Shown one piece after another: positions 38,195 through 50,062 of a DNA stretch of 64,000 nucleotides; position 1 is the first letter of the stretch, and every line of letters starts with the position of its first letter. Under the pieces are notes generated by a model. That model saw only the letters and a program-made list of their open reading frames with translations. It was not told the DNA's origin and ran no database searches. Source of the DNA: Aeromicrobium yanjiei. GTDB taxonomy: Bacteria; Actinomycetota; Actinomycetes; Propionibacteriales; Nocardioidaceae. The translations under genes and the position numbers were made by a program. The DNA lies in contig NZ_CP045737.1 of the NCBI RefSeq assembly GCF_009649075.1, forward strand, positions 2,914,001 through 2,978,000, written 5' to 3'.

Positions 38195-39397
38195 CTACGC
38201 GGGGACGGGGACGGGCTCGGAGCGGCGCTGGTAGCGCAGGCCGACGATGAAGATCGCCAGGCCCAAGGTGGCCAGCACCACGCCGACGAGGCTGGTCGCA
38301 CGATAGCCGTGGCCCGCCTGGATGATGACCGAGCCGAAGAACGCTCCGAGGCCGTTCGCGATGTTGAGCGAGGAGTGGTTCAGCGCGGCGCCGAGCATCT
38401 GCGCCTCCCCTGCGGCGTCCATCAGCCGGATCTGCAGGTTGATCGCGACGATCGAGCCGAGTGCGCCGACGGCGAAGACCAGCACGAGCGCCGGCACGAC
38501 CTGCGCCGCGGCGAAGTAGAACGCGACCAGGACCAGCGGTGTGGCGATGAACCCGGCCAGGACCGAACGCTCGACGTCCCAGTCGGCCAGCAGGCCCGCA
38601 GCCCAGGAGCCGACCACCGAGCCGAGGCCGAAGGCGAGCGTGAAGACGGCGATCCACCCGGCGTCGAGATCGGCGACCTTGGTGACGATCGGCGCGATGT
38701 AGCTGTACATCGCGAACAGGCCGCCGAAGCCGACCATGCCGGCCGCGACCGCGAACAGCACCTGGGGCTGCTTGAGGGCCGAGAGCTCTCCGCGCACGGA
38801 GGCGCCGGTGTTGGCCGGCGAGTGCGGGACGAACACGAAGATCATGAGGGCGGCAGCGGCCGCGATGCCGAGCACGGCCCAGTACGCGCTGCGCCACCCC
38901 AGCGACTGGCCGAGGAGCGTGCTCGCAGGCACACCCGCCACGGTCGCGACCGACAGCCCGAGCATCACCGAGCTGACGGCGCGTCCCCGCATCTCAGGAC
39001 GTACGAGGGAGGCTGCGAGCAGCGAGGCGACGCCGAAGTAGGCGCCGTGCGGCAGGCCCGCGACGAATCGCGCCGCCATGACGGGCAGGTAGCCGCTGGC
39101 CAGCGCGGTGATCGCGTTGCCGAGACCGAGCGCGAGGATCAGCCCGATCGCGAGCCCCTTCTTGGGCAGGCGCGCGCCGAGGGAGACGATGATCGGCGCG
39201 CCGATCACGACACCGAACGCGTACGCCGTGATGAGGTGACCGGTCTCGGCGTTGGTGCGCTGGATGCCGTCGGCGATCTCCTCCAGCAGCCCCATCGTCA
39301 TGAACTCGGTCGTGCCGATGGCGAATCCGCCCATGGCGAGGGCGATCAGGGCCAGCGACACGTGCCGCGTGCGCAGAGGGGTCTCGAGAACAGTCAC
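38195..39397 (-). CDS. MFS transporter, DHA1 (12-TM, AraJ-like)
   Basis: A 400-residue efflux-type transporter with 12 hydrophobic segments. The first reads IALAMGGFAIGTTEFMTMGLL, typical of the AraJ/YdhP/Cmx sugar-efflux and drug-efflux branch, and a RFVAGLPHGAYFG motif follows. The substrate is unknown. It converges on kynA with a 15-bp gap. Confidence 0.88.
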   Translation of the reverse strand: MTVLETPLRTRHVSLALIALAMGGFAIGTTEFMTMGLLEEIADGIQRTNAETGHLITAYAFGVVIGAPIIVSLGARLPKKGLAIGLILALGLGNAITALASGYLPVMAARFVAGLPHGAYFGVASLLAASLVRPEMRGRAVSSVMLGLSVATVAGVPASTLLGQSLGWRSAYWAVLGIAAAAALMIFVFVPHSPANTGASVRGELSALKQPQVLFAVAAGMVGFGGLFAMYSYIAPIVTKVADLDAGWIAVFTLAFGLGSVVGSWAAGLLADWDVERSVLAGFIATPLVLVAFYFAAAQVVPALVLVFAVGALGSIVAINLQIRLMDAAGEAQMLGAALNHSSLNIANGLGAFFGSVIIQAGHGYRATSLVGVVLATLGLAIFIVGLRYQRRSEPVPVPA

Positions 39398-39472
39398 ACT
39401 TCAGTGCAAGCCGTCCCGGCGCCGAGGTGTTCCCCGGTCGACCTGCGTGTCACGTCACACTCGCGGGCGGCG

Positions 39473-40354
39473 TCATCTCACCTTGGTGCTCGCGCTGACC
39501 GCAGCGACGGACGCGAATCCCTTCTTGGTGCCGGTGACCCGCACGGACACCCGCTTGCGCCGGTCCTTCTTGGTCAGCTTGTAGGTCGACTTGGTCGCCC
39601 CCGAGATCGGCTTGCCGTTGCGCAGCCAGCGGAACGTCGTGTAGCGGTAGCCCGCACCGCTCCAGGCCCCGCGGCTCTTGATCTTGACCTTCTTGCCCAC
39701 CTTGAACGTGCCCGAGACCGTGGGCCGGCTCCCGGCGTACGCGGGGATCCGCAGCGCGGCCGTGCTCGTCTCCAGCTCAGGTGCATCGTCCTTGACCGAG
39801 GTCGTCCGGAACGCGATCGAGCGTCCGGCGTCCTCGGTGGTCAGCAGGTACGTCTGCCCGGACGCCCCGAGGATGTCGAGCCCGTCGCGGGTCCACGACG
39901 AGATGACCGAGGCGCCCTCCGTGCCCGGGCTCGTGAACGTGGCCGTCAGGGTGCGCTTGACCGCGGCCGTGCCGCTGACCCTGACACCGGGTGCGGCGAG
40001 TCCGCGCTTCGTCGCCACGATCTCGTTGGACCGCAGCGGCTCGCGGCTCTCGTCGTACGGTCGGACCAGGACGCTCAGGCGCTGTCCGACGTCCTCGGGC
40101 GTGACCGTGTGCTCCGGGCCGGTGTCGCCGGGGCCGGGGACCTGCTCACCGTCCCACAACCAGACGTACGTGTAGCCGCCCGAGTCACCCTCGAGCGAGC
40201 CGAGGCTCTTGATCGTGAGCGTCTCGCCCACGCGTCCGGTGCCCGAGATGACGGGCGCCACCAGCGCCCCCTCGGCGTCCGCCGAGGATCTCGGCAGCAC
40301 GAGGCCGGCCGCCGCGAGGGCCAGGACGGACAGCGCGAGGAGGAGCTTCTTCAT
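39473..40354 (-). CDS. Secreted protein of three Ig-like repeat domains
   Basis: A 293-residue exported protein. The signal peptide (about 1-26) starts MKKLLLALSVLALAAAG. Three repeats of about 85 residues share a G-x-V-G/K-x-x-x-I/L entry, a central aromatic W-x-x-x-G, and a YxLTxxDxGRxxxxRV-like end, the pattern of small cell-wall-associated Ig-like repeats of Actinobacteria. The strongly basic C terminus could bind wall polymers. ATG at 40354 was chosen over an upstream start because it opens the signal peptide. Confidence 0.78.
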   Translation of the reverse strand: MKKLLLALSVLALAAAGLVLPRSSADAEGALVAPVISGTGRVGETLTIKSLGSLEGDSGGYTYVWLWDGEQVPGPGDTGPEHTVTPEDVGQRLSVLVRPYDESREPLRSNEIVATKRGLAAPGVRVSGTAAVKRTLTATFTSPGTEGASVISSWTRDGLDILGASGQTYLLTTEDAGRSIAFRTTSVKDDAPELETSTAALRIPAYAGSRPTVSGTFKVGKKVKIKSRGAWSGAGYRYTTFRWLRNGKPISGATKSTYKLTKKDRRKRVSVRVTGTKKGFASVAAVSASTKVR

Positions 40355-40370
40355 GGGACACCTTCTGCTC

Positions 40371-40415
40371 GTGAGGTGTCCGGGACGGCTCGCAGACACC
40401 GTCCCGGACACTCAC
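40371..40415 (-). terminator. Strong hairpin downstream of icd
   Basis: The stem GTGTCCGGGACGG / CCGTCCCGGACAC is perfect over 13 bp with a 10-nt loop. It extends by GTGAG/CTCAC with one bulge, to about 18 bp. It lies 37 bp past the icd stop and in front of the secreted-protein gene on the same strand. Confidence 0.8.
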
Positions 40416-40451
40416 GAAGAGTCCGTGCCCCTCACTTCATGACGCGGAACG

Positions 40452-42721
<2,270 letters not shown>

Positions 42722-42879
42722 TCTCACTCGGCGCCGGGGCGCTGCCGTCCCCTCCGGGAGCCGAAACGCCCGTGTCGGTCCGCGGCACCCGCACCGCCCC
42801 CGGGGCGCCTTCGGGACGCGGCTGCGCTACTTTCGGAAGGTATCTCCCAGATTTCCGCACCGTTCAAGGAGCACCTCTC

Positions 42880-43869
42880 GTGAGCACAACCCCCGTCAAG
42901 GTCGCCGTCACCGGCGCTGCCGGCCAGATCGGCTACAGCCTTCTCTTTCGACTCGCCAGCGGTTCGCTGCTCGGTCCTGACACCCCGATCCAGCTGCAGC
43001 TGCTCGAGATCACCCCGGCGCTGAAGGCGCTCGAGGGCGTCGTCATGGAGCTCGACGACTGCGCGTTCCCGACCCTCGCGGGCGTCGAGATCGGCGACGA
43101 CGCCGAGAAGATCTTCGACGGCGTCAACCTCGCCCTCCTCGTCGGCGCGCGTCCGCGCGGCCCGGGCATGGAGCGCGGCGACCTGCTGTCGGCGAACGGC
43201 GCGATCTTCACCGCGCAGGGCAAGGCGCTCAACAAGGTCGCGGCCGACGACGTCCGCATCGGTGTCACCGGAAACCCCGCCAACACCAACGCGCTGATCG
43301 CCATGACGAACGCCCCCGACATCCCGCAGGAGCGCTTCTCCGCGCTGACGCGTCTCGATCACAACCGGGCGATCTCGCAGCTGGCCGCCAAGACCGGCTC
43401 GGCCGTGTCGGACATCAAGAAGGTCACGATCTGGGGCAACCACTCCGCGACCCAGTACCCCGACATCTTCCACGCGGAGATCGCGGGCAAGAACGCCGCC
43501 GAGACGGTCAACGACCAGTCGTGGATCGAGAACGACTTCATCCCGACCGTCGCCAAGCGCGGCGCCGCGATCATCGAGGCCCGCGGTTCGTCCTCGGCCG
43601 CCTCCGCGGCGTCCGCCACGATCGACGCGGCCCGCGACTGGCTGCAGGGCACGCCCGAAGGTGACTGGGCGTCGATGGCTGTCCGCTCCGACGGCTCGTA
43701 CGACGTCCCCGAGGGCCTGATCTACTCCTTCCCCGTGACGACCAAGAACGGTGACTGGGAGATCGTCCAGGGTCTCGAGATCGACGAGTTCTCGCGCAGC
43801 AAGATGGACGCGACCGCGGCCGAGCTCATCGAGGAGCGCGACGCGGTCAAGGAGCTCGGCCTCATCTGA
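42880..43869 (+). CDS. mdh: Malate dehydrogenase
   Basis: A 329-residue NAD-dependent enzyme interconverting malate and oxaloacetate. The Rossmann motif [13 protein letters not shown], the active-site loop [24 protein letters not shown], and the catalytic histidine in [12 protein letters not shown] define the LDH-like MDH group 2. The GTG start at 42880 has AAGGAG 8 nt upstream. The longer open frame lacks such a site. A palindromic repeat hairpin follows its stop. Confidence 0.97.
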   Translation: MSTTPVKVAVTGAAGQIGYSLLFRLASGSLLGPDTPIQLQLLEITPALKALEGVVMELDDCAFPTLAGVEIGDDAEKIFDGVNLALLVGARPRGPGMERGDLLSANGAIFTAQGKALNKVAADDVRIGVTGNPANTNALIAMTNAPDIPQERFSALTRLDHNRAISQLAAKTGSAVSDIKKVTIWGNHSATQYPDIFHAEIAGKNAAETVNDQSWIENDFIPTVAKRGAAIIEARGSSSAASAASATIDAARDWLQGTPEGDWASMAVRSDGSYDVPEGLIYSFPVTTKNGDWEIVQGLEIDEFSRSKMDATAAELIEERDAVKELGLI

Positions 43870-43886
43870 GCCGACCCCGCCCCATG

Positions 43887-43937
43887 AGTGGCGCAGCGTG
43901 ACTGGTTCCCCAGGGAGTCCAGCCGCGCTGCGCCACT
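43887..43937. repeat. Palindromic repeat hairpin between mdh and the DUF3017 gene
   Basis: AGTGGCGCAGCG (43887-43898) and CGCTGCGCCACT (43926-43937) are exact reverse complements around a 27-nt loop with further weak pairing. The arms share AGTGGCGCA/TGCGCCACT with the composite repeats at 2-87 and 61146-61255 but the core differs. It may act as a bidirectional terminator for the two convergent genes. Confidence 0.75.
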
Positions 43938-43968
43938 GGCGTTCGGGGGCCTTTCGCGTTCGGAGCCC

Positions 43969-44244
43969 TCAGCCGGGCTGGCCGGGGATGACCCAGGCGA
44001 GCACGATCAGCGCCGACCCCAGGGTCGCCATCCAGAAGATGTCGAACGCCTTGCCGCGCACCCGCAGCATGCCGGTGTGGTCGATCGGCACGACCGAGCG
44101 GGCGAGCGCTCCCACGACGAACGCGGCGCCGATCGCGACGATCCCCACGCGCCACGGTCCGACCACGACGAGCACGAGCCCGACGAGGACGACCAGCAGC
44201 TGCAGCAGGTACAGCTGCGAGCCGCGGCTGCGGGGTCCCCTCAC
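43969..44244 (-). CDS. DUF3017 small membrane protein
   Basis: A 91-residue protein with three hydrophobic helices starting [17 protein letters not shown] and a [18 protein letters not shown] loop, the DUF3017 pattern. The GTG start overlaps the folD stop by 4 bp (GTGA), the usual actinobacterial folD-DUF3017 arrangement. The function is unknown. Confidence 0.88.
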   Translation of the reverse strand: MRGPRSRGSQLYLLQLLVVLVGLVLVVVGPWRVGIVAIGAAFVVGALARSVVPIDHTGMLRVRGKAFDIFWMATLGSALIVLAWVIPGQPG

Positions 44245-45092
44245 GGGTGGAGACGCTCGGCGGTGTCGACCACGTTGGCCAGCAGCAGGGCACGGGTCAT
44301 CGGACCCACGCCGCCGGGGTTGGGCGAGATCCAGCCCGCGACCTCGTACGCCGCGGGGTCGACGTCGCCGACGATGCCATTCGCGTCCCGGCTCACGCCC
44401 ACGTCGAGCAGGGCCGCACCGGGCTTGACCATGTCGGCGCGGATGATGCCGGGGACGCCCGCCGCGGCGATCACGATGTCCGCGCGGCGCACCTCTGCAG
44501 CGAGATCTTTCGTGCCGGTGTGGCACAGCGTCACGGTCGCGTTCTCGGAGCGACGGGTCAGGAGCAGCCCCATGGGACGTCCGACGGTGATGCCGCGGCC
44601 GACCACGACGACGTGCTGCCCCGCGATCGGGACGTCGTGGCGGCGGAGCAGCTCGATGATGCCGCGCGGCGTGCACGGCAGCGGCGCCTCCTTGCCCAGC
44701 ACGAGCCAACCGAGATTGGTCGGGTGCAGGCCGTCCGCGTCCTTGTCGGGGTCGATGCGCCCGATCGCGGCGTTCTCGTCCAGGCCCTTGGGCAGCGGCA
44801 GCTGCAGGATGTAGCCGGTGCACGACGGGTCTGCGTTGAGCTGGTCGATCGCGGCCTCGACGTCGCCCTGGCTCGCGGTCTCGGGCAGGTCGATCCGGAT
44901 CGACTCGATGCCGACCTCGGCGCAGTCGCGGTGCTTGCCCGCGACGTACCACTGGCTGCCCGGGTCGTTGCCCACGAGGATCGTGCCGAGGCCGGGCACG
45001 ACTCCCTTCTCGCGAAGAGCGTTCACCCGCTCACGGAGCTCGCTCTTGATCGCGGCTGCGGCCGCCTTGCCGTCGAGGATCTGCGCTGTCAC
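44241..45092 (-). CDS. folD: Bifunctional methylenetetrahydrofolate dehydrogenase/cyclohydrolase
   Basis: A 283-residue enzyme that interconverts 5,10-methylene- and 10-formyl-tetrahydrofolate, supplying formyl units to PurN and PurH encoded nearby. [34 protein letters not shown] and [10 protein letters not shown] (NADP site) are diagnostic; the catalytic lysine segment [12 protein letters not shown] is present. It starts at GTG 45092. Normal length. Confidence 0.96.
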   Translation of the reverse strand: MTAQILDGKAAAAAIKSELRERVNALREKGVVPGLGTILVGNDPGSQWYVAGKHRDCAEVGIESIRIDLPETASQGDVEAAIDQLNADPSCTGYILQLPLPKGLDENAAIGRIDPDKDADGLHPTNLGWLVLGKEAPLPCTPRGIIELLRRHDVPIAGQHVVVVGRGITVGRPMGLLLTRRSENATVTLCHTGTKDLAAEVRRADIVIAAAGVPGIIRADMVKPGAALLDVGVSRDANGIVGDVDPAAYEVAGWISPNPGGVGPMTRALLLANVVDTAERLHP

Positions 45093-45226
45093 GGGACGAG
45101 TGTTTCACGTCCGGGGCGCCAAATCGGCGACGGGCCGAGCCGGACGGACGCCTAGACTCTCCTGCGTAGCGATGTCTGGAGCAGGTCCAGGCACGTGAAT
45201 GCGTAACATTTCCCGAGGGAGCATCG

Positions 45227-45874
45227 ATGGTCACCCGTGCCCAGCTGTCCCAAGAACGCAGCCGCGTGCGTCGTGACGAGCTGCTGGCGGCGGCGATCGA
45301 CCTGTTCATCGAAGGCGGGTCCCGGGCGATCACGCACCGTGCCGTCGCCGCCCGCGCGGGCCTTCCTCCCGCCACCACGACGTACTACTTCGAGTCGATC
45401 GACGAGCTGATCCGTGAGGCCCTCAGCTCCCACATCACGCAGTGGACGGTTGAGCTGGACGCGCTCGCGCAGATCGACATCGACGTGTCCGTGAGCCTGG
45501 ACGAGGCGGCGACGTTCATGGGCAACGTCTTCGCCCACCGCGGCCCGGAGGCCGCGGCCGTGGAGCTGTCCATCTTCCTGGCGGCCGCGCGCGAGCCCGG
45601 GCTGCGTCACGCCGCCCAGGCGGCCATCACCTCGCTCGAGGCGGTGGCGACCAGCGTCCTCGGCCAGCTGGGCGTCGACCGGCCTGAACGCCTTGCCGCA
45701 ATGATCGTCTCCCTCGTCGCGGGCACGGCACTGCGCCGACAGGCCGGCGTCTACGCCGAGGACGAGGAGGCCCGCATCCTGACCGCCGCGGTCCGCGACC
45801 TCGTCGCCGCGCACACCCTCGGGCCGGACGGAGTCGACCGCACGCTCGCGACGCTGCGGCCCGAGCCGGCCTGA
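45227..45874 (+). CDS. TetR-family transcriptional regulator
   Basis: A 215-residue regulator with an N-terminal TetR helix-turn-helix (about 12-60: AAIDLFIEGG, TTTYYFESIDELIREAL) and a helical ligand/dimer domain. GAGGGAG precedes the ATG. It is divergent from folD and upstream of the DUF2975/XRE pair. Ligand and targets are unknown. Confidence 0.9.
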   Translation: MVTRAQLSQERSRVRRDELLAAAIDLFIEGGSRAITHRAVAARAGLPPATTTYYFESIDELIREALSSHITQWTVELDALAQIDIDVSVSLDEAATFMGNVFAHRGPEAAAVELSIFLAAAREPGLRHAAQAAITSLEAVATSVLGQLGVDRPERLAAMIVSLVAGTALRRQAGVYAEDEEARILTAAVRDLVAAHTLGPDGVDRTLATLRPEPA

Positions 45875-45911
45875 GCAATTACGCTGTTCTCTCTTCTCAA
45901 TTCGATTGTTT

Positions 45912-45931
45912 GTCGATAGATTAGTATCGAC
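45912..45931. promoter_or_regulatory. Operator-like inverted repeat before DUF2975/XRE pair
   Basis: GTCGATA-N6-TATCGAC is an exact inverted repeat that overlaps a -10-like TAGTAT (45922-45927). CGATTG flanks it as a direct repeat (45903-45908 and 45935-45940). It is a good candidate for autoregulation by the XRE protein. Confidence 0.6.
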
Positions 45932-45949
45932 CGACGATTGGATCCGCTC

Positions 45950-46450
45950 ATGGCCCGACCCACCATCCTCGTGCTGCGACTCGTGATCGCCGCCATCGTC
46001 CTCGGCTCGTTGTTCGTGCAGGTCGTCATCGTGCCGCTGCTGGCGACCGACCTGTCCGAGGACGTCAACGACGACGTCGCAGCCGTCCGGGTCCCCGTCG
46101 TGGTGATCATCCTGCTCGCGATCGTGTGCGTGCAGGTCTCGATGATCAGCGTGTGGCGCCTGCTGACCATGGTCCGGCGAGGCACCGTCTTCTCACCTCG
46201 CGCCTTTCGCCACGTCGACGTGGTCATCGGTGCGATCGCGGTGGCGGCTGCGCTGATGTTCGCGCTCGGTGCGGTCCTGGCCCCCGGCGAGGCGGCCGCG
46301 CCCGGGGTGGTCCTGCTCATCGGAGGACTCGGCGTGCTGCTCGCGGGCGTCGCGCTCATCGTCACCGTGCAGCGCGCACTGCTGGTGCAGGCCGTCGAGC
46401 GCGACGTCCGGGCCCAGCAGCTCGAGTCTGAGCTCGGCGAGGTGATCTGA
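45950..46450 (+). CDS. DUF2975 family membrane protein
   Basis: A 166-residue protein with four predicted helices; the opening MARPTILVLRLVIAAIVLGSLFVQVV is the DUF2975 pattern. ATG at 45950 is preferred over a TTG 12 nt upstream. It is coupled to a small XRE regulator by a TGATG overlap, the standard partner arrangement. The function is unknown, though such pairs behave like membrane-protein/regulator modules. Confidence 0.85.
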   Translation: MARPTILVLRLVIAAIVLGSLFVQVVIVPLLATDLSEDVNDDVAAVRVPVVVIILLAIVCVQVSMISVWRLLTMVRRGTVFSPRAFRHVDVVIGAIAVAAALMFALGAVLAPGEAAAPGVVLLIGGLGVLLAGVALIVTVQRALLVQAVERDVRAQQLESELGEVI

Positions 46451-46716
46451 TGGCGATCGTCGTGGACATCGACGTCATGCAGGCCCGCCGCAAGATGTCG
46501 GTCGCCACCCTCGCCGAGCTCGTGGGCATCACCCCCGCCAATCTCGCGGTGCTCAAGAACGGCCGGGCCAAGGCGGTGCGGTTCACCACGCTGGAGGCCC
46601 TGTGCGTCGCGCTGGACTGCCAGCCCGGGGACCTGCTGCGCTGGGTCCCCGACGACGCCGAGGAGCAGCCGCCGCTCAGTGGAAGAAGTGCCGGGTCCCC
46701 GTCACGTACATCGTGA
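46450..46716 (+). CDS. Small XRE/YozG-type HTH regulator
   Basis: An 88-residue protein with a Cro/CI-like helix-turn-helix (about 10-66): [37 protein letters not shown] and [10 protein letters not shown], as in YozG. It is translationally coupled to the DUF2975 gene. Its last 41 bp overlap the 3' end of the convergent purH gene, so the C-terminal tail is encoded antisense to purH. Confidence 0.88.
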   Translation: MAIVVDIDVMQARRKMSVATLAELVGITPANLAVLKNGRAKAVRFTTLEALCVALDCQPGDLLRWVPDDAEEQPPLSGRSAGSPSRTS

Positions 46717-48229
46717 CGCCGGCGGCCTCGGCCGCCGCGATCGACTCCTCGTCCCGCACCGATCCGCCCGGCTGCACGACAGCCTTGACCCCGGCGTCGA
46801 GCAGCACCTGTAGGCCGTCGGCGAACGGGAAGAACGCGTCGGAGGCCGCGACGGCACCGGTCGAGCGCTCGGCACCGGCCCGCTCGACCGCGAGGCGGCA
46901 CGAGTCGACCCGGTTGACCTGGCCCATGCCGACGCCGACCGAGGCGCCGTCCTTGGCCAGGAGGATCGCATTGGACTTCACCGCACGGCACGCGGTCCAC
47001 GCGAACGCCAGATCGGCCAGAGTCGCCTCGTCCACGGGCTCACCCGCCGCGAGGGTCCAGGTGGACGGGTCGTCACCCTCGGCGTCGACGTGGTCGCGCA
47101 CCTGGACGACGACGCCGCCGCTGATCTGACGGAACTCGCCCACCGTGTCGTCACCGCCGGCACAGCGCAGGACACGGATGTTCTTCTTGCCCTGCAGCAC
47201 CTCGAGCGCTCCGGGCTCGTAGTCCGGGGCGACGATGACCTCGGTGAAGACCTCGGCGACCTGCTCGGCCATCGCGACGCTGACCGGGCGGTTGGTCGCG
47301 ATGACGCCGCCGAAGGCCGAGACCGGATCGCAGGCGTGGGCCCGCGCGTGCGCCTCGGCCACGTCCGCGCCGACGGCGATGCCGCACGGGTTGGCGTGCT
47401 TGATGATGGCCACGGCCGGCTGGTCGAAGTCGTACGCAGCGCGGCGCGCCGCGTCGGTGTCGACGTAGTTGTTGTACGACATCTCCTTGCCGTGCAGCTG
47501 CTCGGCCTCGGCGAGCCCTCCGGTGCCGTCGGTGTAGAGGGCCGCCCCCTGGTGCGGGTTCTCGCCGTAGCGGAGCACCGTGGACTTGTCCCACACCTCG
47601 CCGGCGAACTCGGGCCAGCCGTCCTCGGAGGCTGCGTAGCCGCTGGCGAACCACGCGGCGACGGCGACGTCATACGCGGCGGTGTGGGCGAACGCCCGCC
47701 CCGCGAGCTGCTTGCGCTGCTCGAGCGTGAAGCCGCCTGCCGCGATCGCGGCGCGGACGTCGTCGTACGCCGACGGGGAGACGACCACCGCGACGCTGGG
47801 GTGGTTCTTGGCCGCGGCACGGACCATCGACGGTCCGCCGATGTCGATCTGCTCGACGCACTCGTCGGGCGTCGCGCCGGAGTCGACGGTCTCGCGGAAC
47901 GGGTAGAGGTTGACGATCACCAGGTCGAAGGGCTCGATCTCGAGCTCGGCCAGCTGCTCGACGTGCGAGTCGAGCCGCAGATCGGCCAGGATGCCGGCGT
48001 GGACCCGCGGGTGCAGCGTCTTGACCCGCCCGTCCAGGCACTCGGGGAAGCCCGTGAGCTCCTCGACCGGGGTCACCGGCACGCCTGCGGCCTCGATGGT
48101 CTTGGCGGTGGAGCCGGTCGACACGATCGAGACACCCGCGGCGTGCAGGTCGCGCGCGAGCTCCTCGAGGCCGGTCTTGTCGTAGACCGAGACGAGGGCG
48201 CGCTTCAGGGGGCGGGGTGCGTCAGTCAT
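46676..48229 (-). CDS. purH: Bifunctional AICAR transformylase / IMP cyclohydrolase
   Basis: A 517-residue enzyme performing the last two steps of IMP synthesis. The N-terminal MGS-like IMP cyclohydrolase domain (about 1-140) includes [13 protein letters not shown], and [16 protein letters not shown]; the AICAR transformylase domain has the KHANPCG motif. ATG at 48229 is the normal start although the frame continues upstream. It follows purN by 10 bp and uses the 10-formyl-THF supplied by FolD. Confidence 0.97.
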   Translation of the reverse strand: MTDAPRPLKRALVSVYDKTGLEELARDLHAAGVSIVSTGSTAKTIEAAGVPVTPVEELTGFPECLDGRVKTLHPRVHAGILADLRLDSHVEQLAELEIEPFDLVIVNLYPFRETVDSGATPDECVEQIDIGGPSMVRAAAKNHPSVAVVVSPSAYDDVRAAIAAGGFTLEQRKQLAGRAFAHTAAYDVAVAAWFASGYAASEDGWPEFAGEVWDKSTVLRYGENPHQGAALYTDGTGGLAEAEQLHGKEMSYNNYVDTDAARRAAYDFDQPAVAIIKHANPCGIAVGADVAEAHARAHACDPVSAFGGVIATNRPVSVAMAEQVAEVFTEVIVAPDYEPGALEVLQGKKNIRVLRCAGGDDTVGEFRQISGGVVVQVRDHVDAEGDDPSTWTLAAGEPVDEATLADLAFAWTACRAVKSNAILLAKDGASVGVGMGQVNRVDSCRLAVERAGAERSTGAVAASDAFFPFADGLQVLLDAGVKAVVQPGGSVRDEESIAAAEAAGVTMYVTGTRHFFH

Positions 48230-48239
48230 GCCAGCTCTT

Positions 48240-48878
48240 TCATCGGGGGTGGTCCGGGCCGAGCCGCACGGCCCGGTCGTCGAGGTGGAAACCTTCGCGC
48301 GCGAGCGTGCCGACCCACTCGACCAGCATCGCGCGCTCGCTCGTCTTGATCCGCTCGTGCAGGGAGCTCTCGTCGTCCTCGTCCAGGACGGGCACCGCGA
48401 CCTGGGCCACGATCGGTCCGGTGTCGACCCCCTCGTCGACGACGAAGAGCGTCGCTCCGGTGACCTTGACGCCGTACGCGAGGGCGTCACGGGGTCCGTG
48501 CATGCCGGGGAACGCCGGGGACAGTGCCGGGTGGGTGTTGAGCGTGCGCCCGCCGAACAGGGCCAGGAACGCGGGCCCGGTGAGCTTCATGAAGCCGGCC
48601 AGGACCACGAGATCGGGATCGTACGACGCGACCTTGTCCGCCAGGGCGATGTCCCAGGCCTGGCGGTCCTCGAACTCAGCGGTGCGCAGGACGAAGGTGG
48701 GGATCTCGTGACGCTCGGCGCGGGCCAGGCCCTCGATGCCGTCACGGTCGGCGCCGACCGCCACGATCTGCGCCCCGTACGCCGGGTCAGTGGACGCGTC
48801 GATCAGCGCCTGCAGGTTCGTCCCGCTGCCAGAGACGAGGACGACCAGTCGCGCTGGTGTCCGAGGGGCGAGGGGCAC
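48240..48878 (-). CDS. purN: Phosphoribosylglycinamide formyltransferase
   Basis: A 212-residue GAR transformylase of purine synthesis. The N-terminal [14 protein letters not shown], catalytic [12 protein letters not shown] and [15 protein letters not shown] (N-H-D set) are present. GTG at 48878 was chosen because TATCGT lies 7 nt upstream (leaderless pattern); GTG codons at 48884 and 48887 are alternatives. Whichever is used, the gene begins about 92-101 bp inside the 3' end of the DUF6350 gene in another frame. Confidence 0.93.
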   Translation of the reverse strand: MPLAPRTPARLVVLVSGSGTNLQALIDASTDPAYGAQIVAVGADRDGIEGLARAERHEIPTFVLRTAEFEDRQAWDIALADKVASYDPDLVVLAGFMKLTGPAFLALFGGRTLNTHPALSPAFPGMHGPRDALAYGVKVTGATLFVVDEGVDTGPIVAQVAVPVLDEDDESSLHERIKTSERAMLVEWVGTLAREGFHLDDRAVRLGPDHPR

Positions 48879-49995
48879 GGCCACCACGATAGTGGTTGAG
48901 CGCCGCGCCGATGGCCCCGCCCACCGCCATGACGGGCACGGCGACGAGCAGGGGGGTCAGGGCGGGCGGGCCGGCATCAGCCATGCGCCCCGGACCGATC
49001 GCCCCTCCGGACAGTGCGACCAGCACCCCGAGGACGAGTCCGGCGAGCGCGCCGGCGGCGGCACCGAGCGCAACCCTGGCCAGGACGCCCTCGCGCGCAC
49101 CCGGGAGGAGCCGCCAGCCGCACAGGGCGCCCGCGAGCAGCGGCACGAGCCCCAGCACGAAGACCCAGTCGGGGAACTGACCCGGCGCGGGCAGACCGGC
49201 GAGGACGGGGAAGCCCGGCACCTGGCCGAGCTGGGCGCCGCTGAGATCGACCGAGGTGTCGGTGCCGAGTGCGAAACCAGGACCGAGCAGGACCGAGGTG
49301 GTCCACAGGATCAGCGTCGGGACGGCCAGCAGGGACCCGACCCCGAGCGCCACTCCGCCGCCCGGTCCCGGGTCGAGCAGCGCCCAGAGGTCGCCTGCGC
49401 GGGCCACACCGCGGACCAGCAGCACCGCCACGACCGCGGTCGCACTCACCAGCACGGCGGCGATCCCGGGCACCGCGGCGCGGATCACCGCGCGGACGTC
49501 CTCCGACGAGGTGAACCACCAGCGCTCGGCGTCCCGGTGCCGGACGGCCGATCCGAGCGCGGCCCCCAGCCCACCGACCACGAAGGCGGCCAGCGCGGCG
49601 CGGGTCGTGGAGATGTCGACCTCGCCCGCATTGGTGACGGTCGAGGCGACCCCGGCGATGACGCCGTACGCACCCGCGGACGAGGCCGCGAAGGCCACGA
49701 GGTCGTGGAGCGGCTCGGCCACGATCCAGGCGGCGACCGCGGCCACGATCACGAGGCAGACCAGCGTCGCCCCCAGCGGCACGAGCCCCACGGAGACCGC
49801 TCCGGCCTCGATGCCCGATCCCATCGAGACCAGCCACGTGCGGACGCTCGCCCGGCCGAACGACACGAGCGAGAGGTCGGAGGCGCCCCGGGCCAGCAGC
49901 ACCAGGACCGCGGAGACACCGATCGAGACGAGGGCGGCGACGAGGGCGGTCAGGAAGGCGGGCCGGAGGAAGGAGGACTCAGCGGGCTCGGGCAC
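48787..49995 (-). CDS. DUF6350 polytopic membrane protein
   Basis: A 402-residue membrane protein with about ten hydrophobic helices, Gly/Ala/Val-rich loops, and a PGFPVLAGLPAPGQFPDWV segment; location upstream of purN-purH next to sucCD is the standard actinobacterial DUF6350 context. It starts at GTG 49995. The C-terminal tail after the last helix is polar and overlaps purN by about 92 bp. The function is unknown; some relatives affect cell-envelope physiology. Confidence 0.85.
   Translation of the reverse strand: MPEPAESSFLRPAFLTALVAALVSIGVSAVLVLLARGASDLSLVSFGRASVRTWLVSMGSGIEAGAVSVGLVPLGATLVCLVIVAAVAAWIVAEPLHDLVAFAASSAGAYGVIAGVASTVTNAGEVDISTTRAALAAFVVGGLGAALGSAVRHRDAERWWFTSSEDVRAVIRAAVPGIAAVLVSATAVVAVLLVRGVARAGDLWALLDPGPGGGVALGVGSLLAVPTLILWTTSVLLGPGFALGTDTSVDLSGAQLGQVPGFPVLAGLPAPGQFPDWVFVLGLVPLLAGALCGWRLLPGAREGVLARVALGAAAGALAGLVLGVLVALSGGAIGPGRMADAGPPALTPLLVAVPVMAVGGAIGAALNHYRGGRAPRPSDTSATGRPRLWQRDEPAGADRRVH
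48886..48891 (-). promoter_or_regulatory. Predicted -10 element for purN, inside the DUF6350 gene
   Basis: TATCGT on the minus strand, 7 nt before GTG 48878. It implies an internal leaderless promoter for purN-purH. Confidence 0.45.
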
Positions 49996-50062
49996 CGCTT
50001 CATCATCCCCTGTAAAGTTGGCGCGTCGCACACAGGCACGCCGATCACCGAGGAGGCTGAGG

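Noticed and set aside
46602..47129. A 175-codon plus-strand frame running from the XRE gene into purH
   Set aside because: It is in a different frame from the XRE gene, and PurH is intact on the other strand.
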